The position numbers were made by a program, and so were the translations under genes. Source: Nematostella vectensis (taxonomy: Eukaryota > Cnidaria > Anthozoa > Actiniaria > Edwardsiidae). Taken from it: DNA of 60,000 bases. The notes below the pieces were generated by a model. It saw only the letters and a list, made by a program, of their open reading frames with translations. It ran no database searches and was not told the DNA's origin. The DNA lies in contig NC_064036.1 in assembly GCF_932526225.1 (NCBI RefSeq), positions 14,317,181-14,377,180 on the forward strand, read 5' to 3'. Positions 11,636 through 26,600 of the stretch are shown piece after piece. Within the stretch, counting starts at the first letter, position 1. The number at the start of each line of letters is the position of its first letter.

Positions 11636-14600
11636 CTACGACAAAACACCACCCATATTAGCAACTAGTGTCACAGACAGAACACGACAAAACACCGCCC
11701 ATATTAGCAACTAGTGTCACAGACAGCACACGACAAAACACCACCCATATTAGCAACTAGTGTAACAGACAGAACACGACAAAACACCACCCATATTAGC
11801 AACTAGTGTCACAAGACAGCACACGACAAAACACCACCCATATTAGCAACTAGTGTCACAAGACAGAACACGACAAAACACCACCCATATTAGCAACTAG
11901 TGTCACAGACAGCACACGACAAAACACCACCCATATTAGCAACTAGTGTCACAAGACAGAACACGACAAAACACCACCCATATTAGCAACTAGTGTCACA
12001 AGACAGCACACGACAAAACACCACCCATATTAGCAACTAGTGTAACAAGACAGAACACGACAAAACACCACCCATATTAGCAACTAGTGTCACAAGACAG
12101 CACACGACAAAACACCACCCATATTAGCAACTAGTGTAACAGACAGCACACGACAAAACACCACCCATATTAGCAACTAGTGTCACAGACAGCACACGAC
12201 AAAACACCACCCATATTAGCAACTAGTGTCACAGACAGCACACGACAAAACACCACCCATATTAGCAACTAGTGTCACAAGACAGCACACGACAAAACAC
12301 CACCCATATTAGCAACTAGTGTAACAGACAGAACACGACAAAACACCACCCATATTAGCAACTAGTGTCACAAGACAGAACACGACAAAACACCACCCAT
12401 ATTAGCAACTAGTGTGACAGACAGCACACGACAAAAGACCACCCATATTAGCAACTAGTGTCACAAGACAGCACACGACAAAACACCACCCATATTAGCA
12501 ACTAGTGTCACAAGACAGAACACGACAAAACACCACCCATATTAGCAACTAGTGTCACAAGACAGAACACGACAAAACACAGCCCATATTAGCAACTAGT
12601 GTCACAGACAGCACACGACAAAACACCACCCATATTAGCAACTAGTGTCACAAGACAGAACACGACAAAACACAGCCCATATTAGCAACTAGTGTCACAG
12701 ACAGCACACGACAAAACACCACCCATATTAGCAACTAGTGTCACAAGACAGCACACGACAAAACACCACCCATATTAGCAACTAGTGTCACAAGACAGCA
12801 CACGACAAAACACCACCCATATTAGCAACTAGTGTCACAAGACAGCACACGACAAAACACCACCCATATTAGCAACTAGTGTAACAAGACAGAACACGAC
12901 AAAACACCACCCATATTAGCAACTAGTGTCACAGACAGCACACGACAAAACACCACCCATATTAGCAACTAGTGTCACAGACAGAACACGACAAAACACC
13001 ACCCATATTAGCAACTAGTGTCACAGACAGAACACGACAAAACACCACCCATATTAGCAACTAGTGTCACAAGACAGAACACGACAAAACACCGCCCATA
13101 TTAGCAACTAGTGTCACAGACAGCACACGACAAAACACCACCCATATTAGCAACTAGTGTCACAAGACAGCACACGACAAAACACCACCCATATTAGCAA
13201 CTAGTGTAACAGACAGAACACGACAAAACACCACCCATATTAGCAACTAGTGTCACAGACAGCACACGACAAAACACCACCCATATTAGCAACTAGTGTA
13301 ACAAGACAGAACACGACAAAACACCACCCATATTAGCAACTAGTGTCACAAGACAGCACACGACAAAACACCACCCATATTAGCAACTAGTGTCACAGAC
13401 AGAACACGACAAAACACCACCCATATTAGCAACTAGTGTAACAAGACAGAACACGACAAAACACCACCCATATTAGCAACTAGTGTCACAAGACAGCACA
13501 CGACAAAACACCACCCATATTAGCAACTAGTGTAACAGACAGCACACGACAAAACACCACCCATATTAGCAACTAGTGTCACAGACAGCACACGACAAAA
13601 CACCACCCATATTAGCAACTAGTGTCACAGACAGCACACGACAAAACACCACCCATATTAGCAACTAGTGTCACAAGACAGCACACGACAAAACACCACC
13701 CATATTAGCAACTAGTGTAACAGACAGAACACGACAAAACACCACCCATATTAGCAACTAGTGTCACAAGACAGAACACGACAAAACACCACCCATATTA
13801 GCAACTAGTGTCACAAGACAGAACACGACAAAACACCACCCATATTAGCAACTAGTGTCACAGACAGCACACGACAAAACACCACCCATATTAGCAACTA
13901 GTGTCACAAGACAGCACACGACAAAACACCACCCATATTAGCAACTAGTGTAACAGACAGAACACGACAAAACACCACCCATATTAGCAACTAGTGTCAC
14001 AAGACAGAACACGACAAAACACCACCCATATTAGCAACTAGTGTAACAAGACAGAACACGACAAAACACCACCCATATTAGCAACTAGTGTAACAGACAC
14101 CACACGACAAAACACCACCCATATTAGCAACTAGTGTCACAAGACAGCACACGACAAAACACCACCCATATTAGCAACTAGTGTAACAGACAGAACACGA
14201 CAAAACACCACCCATATTAGCAACTAGTGTCACAAGACAGCACACGACAAAACACCACCCATATTAGCAACTAGTGTGACAGACAGCACACGACAAAAGA
14301 CCACCCATATTAGCAACTAGTGTCACAGACAGAACACGACAAAACACCACCCATATTAGCAACTAGTGTCACAAGACAGCACACGACAAAACACCACCCA
14401 TATTAGCAACTAGTGTCACAGACAGCACACGACAAAACACCACCCATATTAGCAACTAGTGTCACAAGACTGCACACGACAAAACACCACCCATATTAGC
14501 AACTAGTGTCACAGACAGCACACGACCAAACACCACCCATATTAGCAACTAGTGTCACAGACAGCACACGACAAAACACCACCCATATTAGCAACTAGTG

Positions 14601-17600
14601 TCACAGACAGCACACGACAAAACACCACCCATATTAGCAACTAGTGTAACAGACAGAACACGACAAAACACCACCCATATTAGCAACTAGTGTCACAAGA
14701 CAGCACACGACAAAACACCACCCATATTAGCAACTAGTGTAACAGACAGCACACGACAAAACACCACCCATATTAGCAACTAGTGTAACAGACAGCACAC
14801 GACAAAACACCACCCATATTAGCAACTAGTGTCACAGACAGCACACGACAAAACACCACCCATATTAGCAACTAGTGTCACAGACAGCACACGACAAAAC
14901 ACCACCCATATTAGCAACTAGTGTCACAAGACAGAACACGACAAAACACCACCCATATTAGCAACTAGTGTCACAGACAGCACACGACAAAACACCACCC
15001 ATATTAGCAACTAGTGTAACAAGACAGCACACGACAAAACACCACCCATATTAGCAACTAGTGTAACAGACAGAACACGACAAAACACCACCCATATTAG
15101 CAACTAGTGTCACAAGACAGAACACGACAAAACACCACCCATATTAGCAACTAGTGTCACAGACAGCACACGACAAAACACCACCCATATTAGCAACTAG
15201 TGTCACAAGACAGCACACGACAAAACACCACCCATATTAGCAACTAGTGTAACAGACAGAACACGACAAAACACCACCCATATTAGCAACTAGTGTCACA
15301 AGACAGAACACGACAAAACACCACCCATATTAGCAACTAGTGTCACAAGACAGCACACGACAAAACACCACCCATATTAGCAACTAGTGTCACAGACAGC
15401 ACACGACAAAACACCACCCATATTAGCAACTAGTGTCACAGACAGCACACGACAAAACACCACCCATATTAGCAACTAGTGTAACAGACAGAACACGACA
15501 AAACACCACCCATATTAGCAACTAGTGTCACAAGACAGCACACGACAAAACACCACCCATATTAGCAACTAGTGTAACAGACAGCACACGACAAAACACC
15601 ACCCATATTAGCAACTAGTGTAACAGACAGCACACGACAAAACACCACCCATATTAGCAACTAGTGTCACAGACAGCACACGACAAAACACCACCCATAT
15701 TAGCAACTAGTGTCACAGACAGCACACGACAAAACACCACCCATATTAGCAACTAGTGTCACAAGACAGAACACGACAAAACACCACCCATATTAGCAAC
15801 TAGTGTCACAGACAGCACACGACAAAACACCACCCATATTAGCAACTAGTGTAACAAGACAGCACACGACAAAACACCACCCATATTAGCAACTAGTGTA
15901 ACAGACAGAACACGACAAAACACCACCCATATTAGCAACTAGTGTCACAAGACAGAACACGACAAAACACCACCCATATTAGCAACTAGTGTCACAGACA
16001 GCACACGACAAAACACCACCCATATTAGCAACTAGTGTCACAAGACAGCACACGACAAAACACCACCCATATTGGCAACTAGTGTAACAGACAGAACACG
16101 ACAAAACACCACCCATATTAGCAACTAGTGTCACAAGACAGAACACGACAAAACACCACCCATATTAGCAACTAGTGTAACAGACAGCACACGACAAAAC
16201 ACCACCCATATTAGCAACTAGTGTCACAGACAGAACACGACAAAACACCACCCATATTAGCAACTAGTGTCACAAGACAGCACACGACAAAACACCACCC
16301 ATATTAGCAACTAGTGTCACAAGACAGCACACGACAAAACACCACCCATATTAGCAACTAGTGTCACAAGACAGCACACGACAAAACACCACCCATATTA
16401 GCAACTAGTGTAACAGACAGCACACGACAAAACACCACCCATATTAGCAACTAGTGTCACAAGACAGCACACGACAAAACACCACCCATATTAGCAACTA
16501 GTGTAACAGACAGCACACGACAAAACACCACCCATATTAGCAACTAGTGTCACAAGACAGAACACGACAAAACACCACCCATATTAGCAACTAGTGTAAC
16601 AGACAGCACACGACAAAACACCACCCATATTAGCAACTAGTGTCACAAGACAGAACACGACAAAACACCGCCCATATTAGCAATTAGTGTCACAAGACAG
16701 AACACGACAAAACACCACCCATATTAGCAACTAGTGTCACAAGACAGCACACGACAAAACACCACCCATATTAGCAACTAGTGTCACAGACAGAACACGA
16801 CAAAACACCACCCATATTAGCAACTAGTGTAACAGACAGCACACGACAAAACACCACCCATATTAGCAACTAGTGTCACAAGACAGAACACGACAAAACA
16901 CCACCCATATTAGCAACTAGTGTAACAAGACAGAACACGACAAAACACCACCCATATTAGCAACTAGTGTAACAGACAGCACACGACAAAACACCACCCA
17001 TATTAGCAACTAGTGTCACAAGACAGAACACGACAAAACACCACCCATATTAGCAACTAGTGTAACAAGACAGAACACGACAAAACACCACCCATATTAG
17101 CAACTAGTGTAACAGACAGCACCTAGTGACACCTACAATACCAAGTTAAAACAATAGAACCTAATGACGACTATAGCACCTAGAGACAGCTTCAATACCA
17201 AGTTAAAACAATAGAACCTAATGACGACTATAGCACCTAGTGACAGCTACAATACCAAGTTAAAACAATAGAACCTAATGACGACTATAGCACCTAGAGA
17301 CAGCTTCAATACCAAGTTAAAACAATAGAACCTAGTGACGACCGTAGCACCTAGTGACAGCTACAATACCAAGTTAAAACAATAGAACCTAGTGACGACC
17401 GTAGCACCTAGTGACAGCTACAATACCAAGTTAAAACAATAGAACCTAGTGACGACCATAGCACCTAGTGACAGCTACAATACCAAGTTAAAACAATAGA
17501 ACCTAGTGACGACCATAGCACCTAGTGACAGCTACAATACCAAGTTAAAACAATAGAACCTAGTGACACTGATATCACCTTGTGACACATTAATAGCATC

Positions 17601-20600
17601 TAGCTATACCAACAAACACACAGAGAACGGGTGGTGATGACACTTTGTCAAATTCCGGGAGAGACTGGGGAGAGGGAGGGGTTGACAAAAAAGGTAAGGA
17701 AATAAATATTTTCCCGGAATTGTTTCTCCATCACCAAACGTGCAGCTGGGTGCTAGTGAAGCAATGTGGATGGACATGACAGAAAAACCTGGAAAATTCG
17801 CAATTTGAGATAGAGAATTTCTTACAATGGCCATCGGTTCCTTGTATTACGAAATAATTTTCAAAACACAAATAACGTATGGTCGAAATACACATACCAA
17901 GATTTTGGCTTTTTATATTTTTTTTCCTTGATCATCCTTGCGCTATGTATCAGCTCTGGGACGAAAAGCTTAAATTTCAATGACACATTTTACAAAAAGT
18001 TGCATCAATTTTAAAAAAGGTGCATTTTGTTTGCTATTACTCACTAAGTACTTAGAGAAATTTTTCGCCTTATTAGATCTGAAATGAGCTTATTTGAAGC
18101 GTTAACTCATGTTTTTTCCGTCATGTCGTGTGGATACATCACTCTCAAGTGTGACCTGGACTTACTGACAAGAGCCAGACTTGTTATCACAACGAGATCA
18201 ATGTATAAAAACTGAAAATCCGCAAGATTGGAGTGGATCTGTGGAAACACAAATCAACACGGTCAGACAAGAATCTAAGCAAGAACAGCAAAAATCTAAA
18301 CAAGAATCTAAACAAGAATTAAAAAAAGAACATCGCGAGAAACGCAGGTGTGGACAGCTATCTGGAGAGAAGACTTCAACAAATCGAAATTGTTCTAAAA
18401 GCCTAGAAAGTGTGCACATAAATAAAACATTTCTTACCGAGTAGAGAATCAGTACAGACACAAACTGGACGATACTGTACATAGCCATGTATTTAAAACA
18501 GGCAAACGAAGTGACAAGAGCACAACGGCCTTCCCTGAAAAAAAAATGATGATAAAAACACTATTACTAGCAATGATAAAAACAAATATTGCTGACATGA
18601 TTGAAACACTAATGCTTACAATGATGATGATAATGATGACGGCATAACGATGAAATTAAAAAATGATCGTTTTTTGCGCTAAATTTACTTTGTGTCATCA
18701 CAGTCTTTGAAGCAAGAAATTGGTGGCTAATAGAAATGTCCAAGATTGCTTATAATAAGCCAGTTCAGAGTTAAAGAAAAGACGCGGGGACACTGGGTCG
18801 AATCGATCAAATCGGACCAAATGAGCGATTTTGTATGGCGGTCTTGGAGAAAAATCCTTCCTACAAAGCCGTTTTGCAAGATATTGAAAAACCAACCATA
18901 TTTATGTGTTGCACACTTATTGTTTTACCTCTCGACCGCGTTTTGTTATGAATACGGCCCGATAAAAATTTTTAAGGATAGATTTATATCGCTCAGATTT
19001 ACTTCGTCGACTTCCGCTCGCAAAACACCGATAAAAACACGCAACAACAATAAACTTTGGTACCTCAGGTGAAAACAAAATGACTTTCGTTCACGAAATT
19101 TAAGTAATATTTTTGCTAAACATCTAAGAACAATATTGATTTGAATTTTACGGCATAAAAATTAAACCGGCACTTCTACCGATGCATTTTATACTCCGAT
19201 TCGGAGTTCGCCGATAAACTTTTACAGTATTTGAGTGAAGGAATGACTCAGGGTACTCAGAAAATCGCTCCGTAATTGCGCCTAATTGCGCCTTATTCAT
19301 CCAAAATTCCCCACTAAACGAAGTGCAATAAAGTACTCGTGTTGTAATAAATGATTTCACCATATCTTAAAGCTGTTTTGTAGAAAGGATTTTTCTCCAA
19401 GACAAAATATAATACGAACTCTCTTGTGGAATCGCTTTCTTGGCCCGAAAGAGCCCAGTCCCTCACGGCTGAACTGGCTTATAGAATAAGAGGTAATATT
19501 GGAGAGTAAATTGTGATGTAGTGTTATACTCGTTCAAAGTAACACGCGTAGGTCCAGACAAACCGCTTGTTGATTGACGTCCACCAAAAAGGAAAGTTTT
19601 TTTTGTCTCGACTTGTGTAACTGATAACGAGTATATAAAACTAATTTCCTAAAGATCTTGTCGGGTACTTTGGTATGTTTATCATAGAAATGGTAAAACA
19701 TAGATAACTTACTTGATCACTTTAGGAACGCATTCAATGTTAGGAATCTAGAGAGGAAAGAGCATTTTAAAGCATTTGAATATAAAGAATAGCAAAGCCG
19801 TCATCAGGGAACTTGAGAAGCAAAAAAAAGGCTTCTCCTACGAAAATTTAATTAGTAGTTGGGCGTACAAAGGTGAGTCTAAAAGCAAAACGCCAAGGTC
19901 CCATCCACGAAATAAGTACTGCCCAAATTGACACAAGTACCACAAAATAATATTAGATTTAAAAATCTCCCCAATGGGCTCTATATTCTTACTTTTGATG
20001 TGAAAGGTGAAGCAACCGATGCCTCGGCTTCTGATAAAGAGATCCCAGCGTGAGCGGTCTTCAACGCCTGAAAATAGACGCCGCATGTGAAATTCGCCAG
20101 TCTTGAATACTGTGGTATTGTTGGTGGTCTGGGTTACCAAAAATGATATCTCTAAAAACCTTATCACACTTGCAGTCGCTTCCAAAAAGCACCCCTAAAG
20201 CTTGGTTTTCGAATTTAGAAACGAAAAAAAATAACCCGAACTTACCCCACAGTCGTTAGCACCGTCGCCGCACATCCCGACGCAATACCTAACAAAGAAA
20301 ATTACAACTGGCCTCAGTTATGAGCAAAAAAAGAGGACCATCATTTGTTTGTCTTACTAAATACTAACTAGTTCGCGTTAGGATTCAGTGCTTCCTTTCG
20401 CACACACACACAAAATATCGCCCGAAAGGAAATCTTCTCGCTCAAGATCTTTAGGAAGCGCACGCAAAACCGTTGGGTCACTGAACATAGCTCAAGGCTG
20501 ATGACTTGTGTCATCGAACATGGCGCAAGGCAGGCAACTCTTGTGTCACCCAACATGTCGCACGGCTGACGACTCTTAGGTGACCGGACACGGCGCAAGA

Positions 20601-23600
20601 CTAGCGACTCTTGGATCACCGAACATGGCGCAAGACTGACGACTCTAAGGTCATCGAGCATGGCGAAAGGCTAACGACTCTTGGATCACTGAACATGGCG
20701 CAAGACTAGCGACTCTTAGGTCATCGAACATGGCGAAAGGCTAACGACTCTTGGATCACTTAACATGGCGCAAGGCTGACGACTCTTGGATCACCGAACA
20801 TGGCGCAAGGCTGAAGACTCTTGTGTCACCGAACATGGCGCAAGGCTGACGGATCTTGGTTCAACGAACATGGCGCAAGGCTGACGACTCTTGTGTCACC
20901 GAAAATGGCGCAAGGCTGACGACTCTTGGATCACCGAACATGGCGCAAGGCTGACGACTCTTGGATCACTGAATATGGCGCAAGACTAGCGACTCTTAGG
21001 TCATCAAACATGGCGAAAGGCTGACGACTCTTGGATCACTGAACATGGCGCAAGACTAGCGACTCTTAGGTCATCGAACATGGCGAAAGGCTGACGACTC
21101 TTGGATCACTGAACATGGCGAAAGGCTGACGGCTCTTGGATCAATGAACATGGCGCAAGGCTGACGACTCTTGGATCACCGAACATGGCGCAAGGCTGAC
21201 GACTCTTGGATCACCGAACATGGCACAAGGCTGACGACTCTTGGATCACCGAACATGGCACAAGGCTGACGACTCTTGGATCACCGAACATGGGGCAAGG
21301 CTGACAATAGTTGAAACTAAACATAGTAAGATACGAAACGCGCATAAGACTCACCCGATCCCTTGGAGCTCCTCCACGAGATGCGTCTTCTGCTCTGGTG
21401 ACATCCTTGCGAACACAGTGCCACACACTAGCAGCTAGAAGTAGTGGATATTAAAATATCCACATTAGCACACACTAGCAGCTAAAAGTATCACACAACG
21501 TGGTGAATAACACACGACAAAAGCAGTGGATATCATTAATACCCACATTAGCACACACTAGCAGCTAGAAGTATCACACAACGTGGTAAATAACACACAA
21601 CAAAAGCAGTGGGTATCATTAATATCCACATTAGCACACACTAGCAGATAGAAGTACCACACTACATGGTGAATAACACACGACAAAAGCATTGGATATT
21701 ATTAATATCCACATTAGCACACCCTAGCAGCTAGAAGTACTACACCACATGGTGAATAACACACGACAAAAGCAGTGGATATCATTCATATCCACATTAG
21801 CACACCCTAGCAGCTCTAAGTACTACACCACGTGGTGAATAACACACGATAAAAGCAGTGGATATCATTAATATCCACATTAGCACACACTAGCAGCTCT
21901 AAGTACCACTCCATGTGGTGAATAACACACGATAGCAACAATAGATTTTATTCATACCCACAAGAAAACACACGAGCTGACATGAATCTCACATAATCAG
22001 ACAACATGGTGGAAATAACACACGACAAAAGCAATGGATATCACACGAGATAAAACAATAACATCAATCGGAGAACATAAACATCCTCACAAACACAGAG
22101 CCACACACGAGCAACTACAAAGACAATTAAAGCAATTAAAAAACGGTACATTTGACTGAATGCGTTGTAATGCACACATGCGTAACATAGTTCCCCTGTA
22201 CCTTTTTAAGCAGATCCGGGTCGTTTTCTCGTATCCTTGCGAAGGTCTTCCCAGAAGTCGCCATGTGGTACCGCCGACGGGAACGGTGGCTTGGTAACTA
22301 CAAAAAAAAGGACACTAATATAATACCATGCGTACACGTACTATTTTACGCATGTAGGTACCTTGAAATGTATAATGTACATTAAATTAGACGACACGTA
22401 AATCTGTTGAATGGATACTCATCTCTATAGATGCGGTGGGTAAATCTGTAATATGGACTCTTACCTCTACAGATGCGGTGGGTGAATCTGTAATATGGAC
22501 TCTAACCTCTATAGATGTTGTGGGTGAATCTGTAATATGGACTCTTACCTCTACAGATGTTGTTGGTAAATCTGTAATATGGACTCTCACCTCTACAGAT
22601 GTTGTTGGTAAATCTGTAATATGGACTCTTACCTCTACAGATGTTGTTGGTAAATCTGTAATATGGACTCTTACCTCTACAGATGTTGTTGGTAAATCTG
22701 TAATATGGACTCTCACCTCTACAGATGTTGTTGGTAAATCTGTAATATGGACTCTTACCTCTACAGATGTTGTTGGTAAATCTGTAATATGGACTCTTAC
22801 CTCTACAGATGTTGTTGATAAATCTGTAATATGGACTCTCACCTCTACAGATGTTGTTGGTAAATCTGTAATATGGACTCTTACCTCTACAGATGCGGTG
22901 GGTGAATCTGTAATATGGACTCTTACCTCTACAGATGTTGTTGGTAAATCTGTAATATGGACTCTTACCTCTATAGATGTTGTTGGTAAATCTGTAATAT
23001 GGACTCTTACCTCTAAAGATGTTGTTGGTAAATCTGTTGAATGGACTCTCACCTCTACAGATGCGGTGGGTGAATCTGTAATATGGACTCTTACCTCTAC
23101 AGATGTTGTTGGTAAATCTGTAATATGGACTCTTACCTCTAAAGATGTTGTTGGTAAATCTGTTGAATGGACTCTCACCTCTAAAGATGTTGGTAAATCT
23201 GTAATATGGACTCTCACCTCTACAGATGTTGTTGGTGAATCTGTAATATGGACTCTCATCTCTACAGATTTGTTGGTAAATCTGTAATATGGACTCTTAC
23301 CTCTACAGATGTTGTTGGTAAATCTGTAATATGGACTCTCACCTCTACAGATGTTGTTGGTAAATCTGTAATATGGACTCTTACCTCTACAGATGTTGTT
23401 GGTAAATCTGTAATATGGACTCTTACCTCTACAGATGTTGTTGGTAAATCTGTAATATGGACTCTCACCTCTACAGATGTTGTTGGTAAATCTGTAATAT
23501 GGACTCTTACCTCTATAGATGTTGTTGGTAAATCTGTAATATGGACTCTTACCTCTATAGATGCGGTGGGTGAATCTGTGTGGACCTCTCCCATCACTTC

Positions 23601-26600
23601 CAGGTTGAGCTGCATGTTTGCAAGGTCATCGGACAGCTTGGCGTCCACCAGTATCACCTATCACCGAGAGTTTGATCCCATTAGGCTCCCTTCAACCCCT
23701 GTATTTCTAGGATTACCATACTTCATGGTAAGCCTCCATGTGACCCCAGCCTTCATTGGAGTGTCACAATTCTCTCAAATGACCCACCCTGAAATTCCAG
23801 GTCTACATAAATCCTTCCCTAGGAATTCAAGGCTCCTTGTACCCCTTCACCTGCAAGCAAAGACCTCTATTCCCCCCACATTTCTCTTGAATGACCCACC
23901 ATGGAATCCCAAGGCTACACCTGGCCCTCCTCCAGGAATGTCAAATTTACATAGGATCCTCCTGGAAATCTTGGCTATCTCTGAAATAAACAACCTCTAT
24001 TCCCCACAAGTCCCAACTCTCTTGAGTGACCTTCTCGGAATTCCACATACGTCTACATGGGAACCCTGTGGCTAACCTTGTCCTGTTTACCGACCATGCC
24101 GCACTCTCTGGCGACGCTGACCGCAGTCAGCATGTTGTCGCCAGTAACCATCACGGTACGGATGCTTGCCTCCTGCAACCTGTGGATCACGGGTGTGGAC
24201 TCCTCCTTCAGGGCGTTCTGCATGATCAGAAGGCCGACAAAAGTCAGGTCTGACTCGATGACGTCACTAGAAGGTGCAGAGCAAAAGGACAGGACATTAG
24301 GTTTACAAGAAAAAGGCTTCTATTTGAAGAGCCGCTAAAGAATACATACAAACAAATATACACGCACCGTTTTACTCTTTGAGCCTGGACCCAAGAGAAC
24401 TTCTTCTTCATGGGCCTCCACGCCAAACCTAGCACGCGGAACCCCTGTTTTGTGTAAATGTTCAATTCCTCTTGGAAATTCAGCGGCACTGAGAAAAGAA
24501 AAAGAATAATGACTGACCTTATCGAGATCCACGACTTCAGCCTCAATTGATACGGTTGAATGTAGTTTTATCCATTTGCAGGATGGCAGAATTGTTGGTA
24601 AGCTAGTGCCCAGTTAGTGTTGTTTATGCGACAATGTAGAGACGACACATGTACCCCACCCTCAGAAGTGAGGTTGCTAGGCTTGACGTTAATAGGCGAC
24701 CCAAAAATATACCAACGAAGATTTCTACGCCAAAAATACACAATGAAAAAAAATTACGGTTTTTCAAGCATCTGAAGAAAAAAAAATACCCGAATTGGAA
24801 GATTCCAAGACTGATACAGGTCGATTTTTCGATCGCTCTAAATCTTGTCAAGCGTTCTGTTAAATTGGGACTAGGTTAAATGAAACAAAAGAAGAGACGG
24901 TTTGGGAACCAGGTGGAAAAAATCGTACGGTTCAAGCTTGATCTGAATCAGATACAATTTTTTAATCGGCCGAAAATTCAAGGGTGTTGGATAAGAGGCT
25001 AAGACTGATGAAAGTACCTGATTCCGGCCTGCAGAGGGCAGCGATGGTCTCCGGCGCGCCTTTAGCGTACACGTCCATGTGATTGGCGCCAAGAGTGCGC
25101 GTGATGACACTCATGCGCTGCACATCAGACGAGAACGGGAACTGACGCACGATGGCGATCTCATACGGCGTCTACAAAAGACACACACCATCCTAAACTC
25201 CCCTTTAACTTTCCTGAAGACTTTACTTTATTATGATATAACTCAACAACAGACAAAGCTGTAGAAAAACTAGGTGGTCTGCAAAGGTGCGATTGAAATA
25301 AAACAACACGGTTGTAGTTGCATGTTTTTTTTACGTATTTTAAAATGAGTTGTGTTTTTAAAACATTTAAAATGTGATGTTTTCTATAAAATATATTTTC
25401 AAGATGATATACCACATATATATATATACATATACACCTATTTCAAATAATAATTTATTTGAAATAGGTGCATATCAATATTTCAATACGTCTCGAATCG
25501 AACTGGAATCGTAAATTAGGGTGAGACCCTAAGGCGAGGCCCATCAGGAGCACATCTATTTTGCGCGTTGATTTTCACATTTCCCATGGCCCACGATAGG
25601 GGACGAGCAATTCTTTCAATACCCTATGCGAGGCCCATCAGGAGCACATCTATTTTGCGCGTTGATTTTCACATTTCCCATGGGCCACGATAGGGGACGA
25701 GCAATTCTTTCAATACAGGTGATTTGAATCGTAACCCATGGAAAACTTAGGCTTTTCTTTCAAAGTTTTATTGCACCTAAAGAGCAAGGGAAAGTGAGGG
25801 TGGATGGGAAAGTCTAACCTTGCCCTCGAGCGCATCCTCCACGGTGAATTCCTCCCGATACTCGTCGATCCGTCGCGGTTTTACAGTCGTAGGAATGATA
25901 GTGTCGAACTTTGTCGTATCCTCGCCAGGCTCGTTGAGTATCTATACATAGTTAAAGATAAATAAAGAGTCATTAGACGAGACATTAGACAGTCCCGCGA
26001 CGAACAATACACAGATATCTTTCGGTAACGTAATTTTGTGTCCGTAAAAGCTAGCTCTTTGCTAATATCGAGAGTCGGTAGTAGCGGGAATTATTCTCAG
26101 TCATTTCTTTGTGTTTTAGTTTCCTCTAGACTTTAACAGCAATTTTCAATATTCTGCTAAATCTAATCAATATGTGACCCTTCATGGGAGAAGTAACACT
26201 ATGGCTTTGGGGTTCGTGCGCACACCGTGCTCACGGGAAGATATTCCAAGAGCACTGAATCATTCCGTGAGCACGTAAAACGATTCCCATGCGAAAATAT
26301 CTATAAGGGAAGGCGCTTTCTCTTCAAATCCCAGGTTAATTTCGGAAAATTCTTTCGAACGAGTAAGATCGTTAACAGCCTCGCGCTACACTCCAAAGTT
26401 GAGCGAACGTAATCGAAATGGCGTGAGCTAAATGTACTCAAGATGCGCGCACGGAATGAAATTTCGTAAACTTTCGACTAATTTGAAATTATTTTAAGAT
26501 TCCTTTAGATATTTCTAGAGAAAAAACAGAAACCTAACAAGAACAGGCAATCTTACCCAATCAGTAGCCTCAAACATCTTCAGATCGAGGGGATCTCCAG

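Noticed and set aside
11639-17121. CRISPR-like regular array
   Set aside because: Units are contiguous, with no unique spacers, inside an intron of an animal gene; it is a satellite.
17604-17834. Candidate exon between exons 31 and 32 of the ATPase gene
   Set aside because: It has an acceptor-like site, but its peptide does not resemble any P5B segment, and exons 31 and 32 already join in phase to give [14 protein letters not shown].
18181-18444. Plus-strand frame rich in Lys, Gln and Glu (87 codons)
   Set aside because: Antisense to exons 30 and 31 and the short intron between them; low-complexity caagaatctaaacaagaa repeats explain it.
22387-23287. Long open frames on both strands over the 42-bp array
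   Set aside because: A 42-bp unit without stops produces them automatically. On the minus strand only the first unit is likely to be coding, as the end of exon 24.
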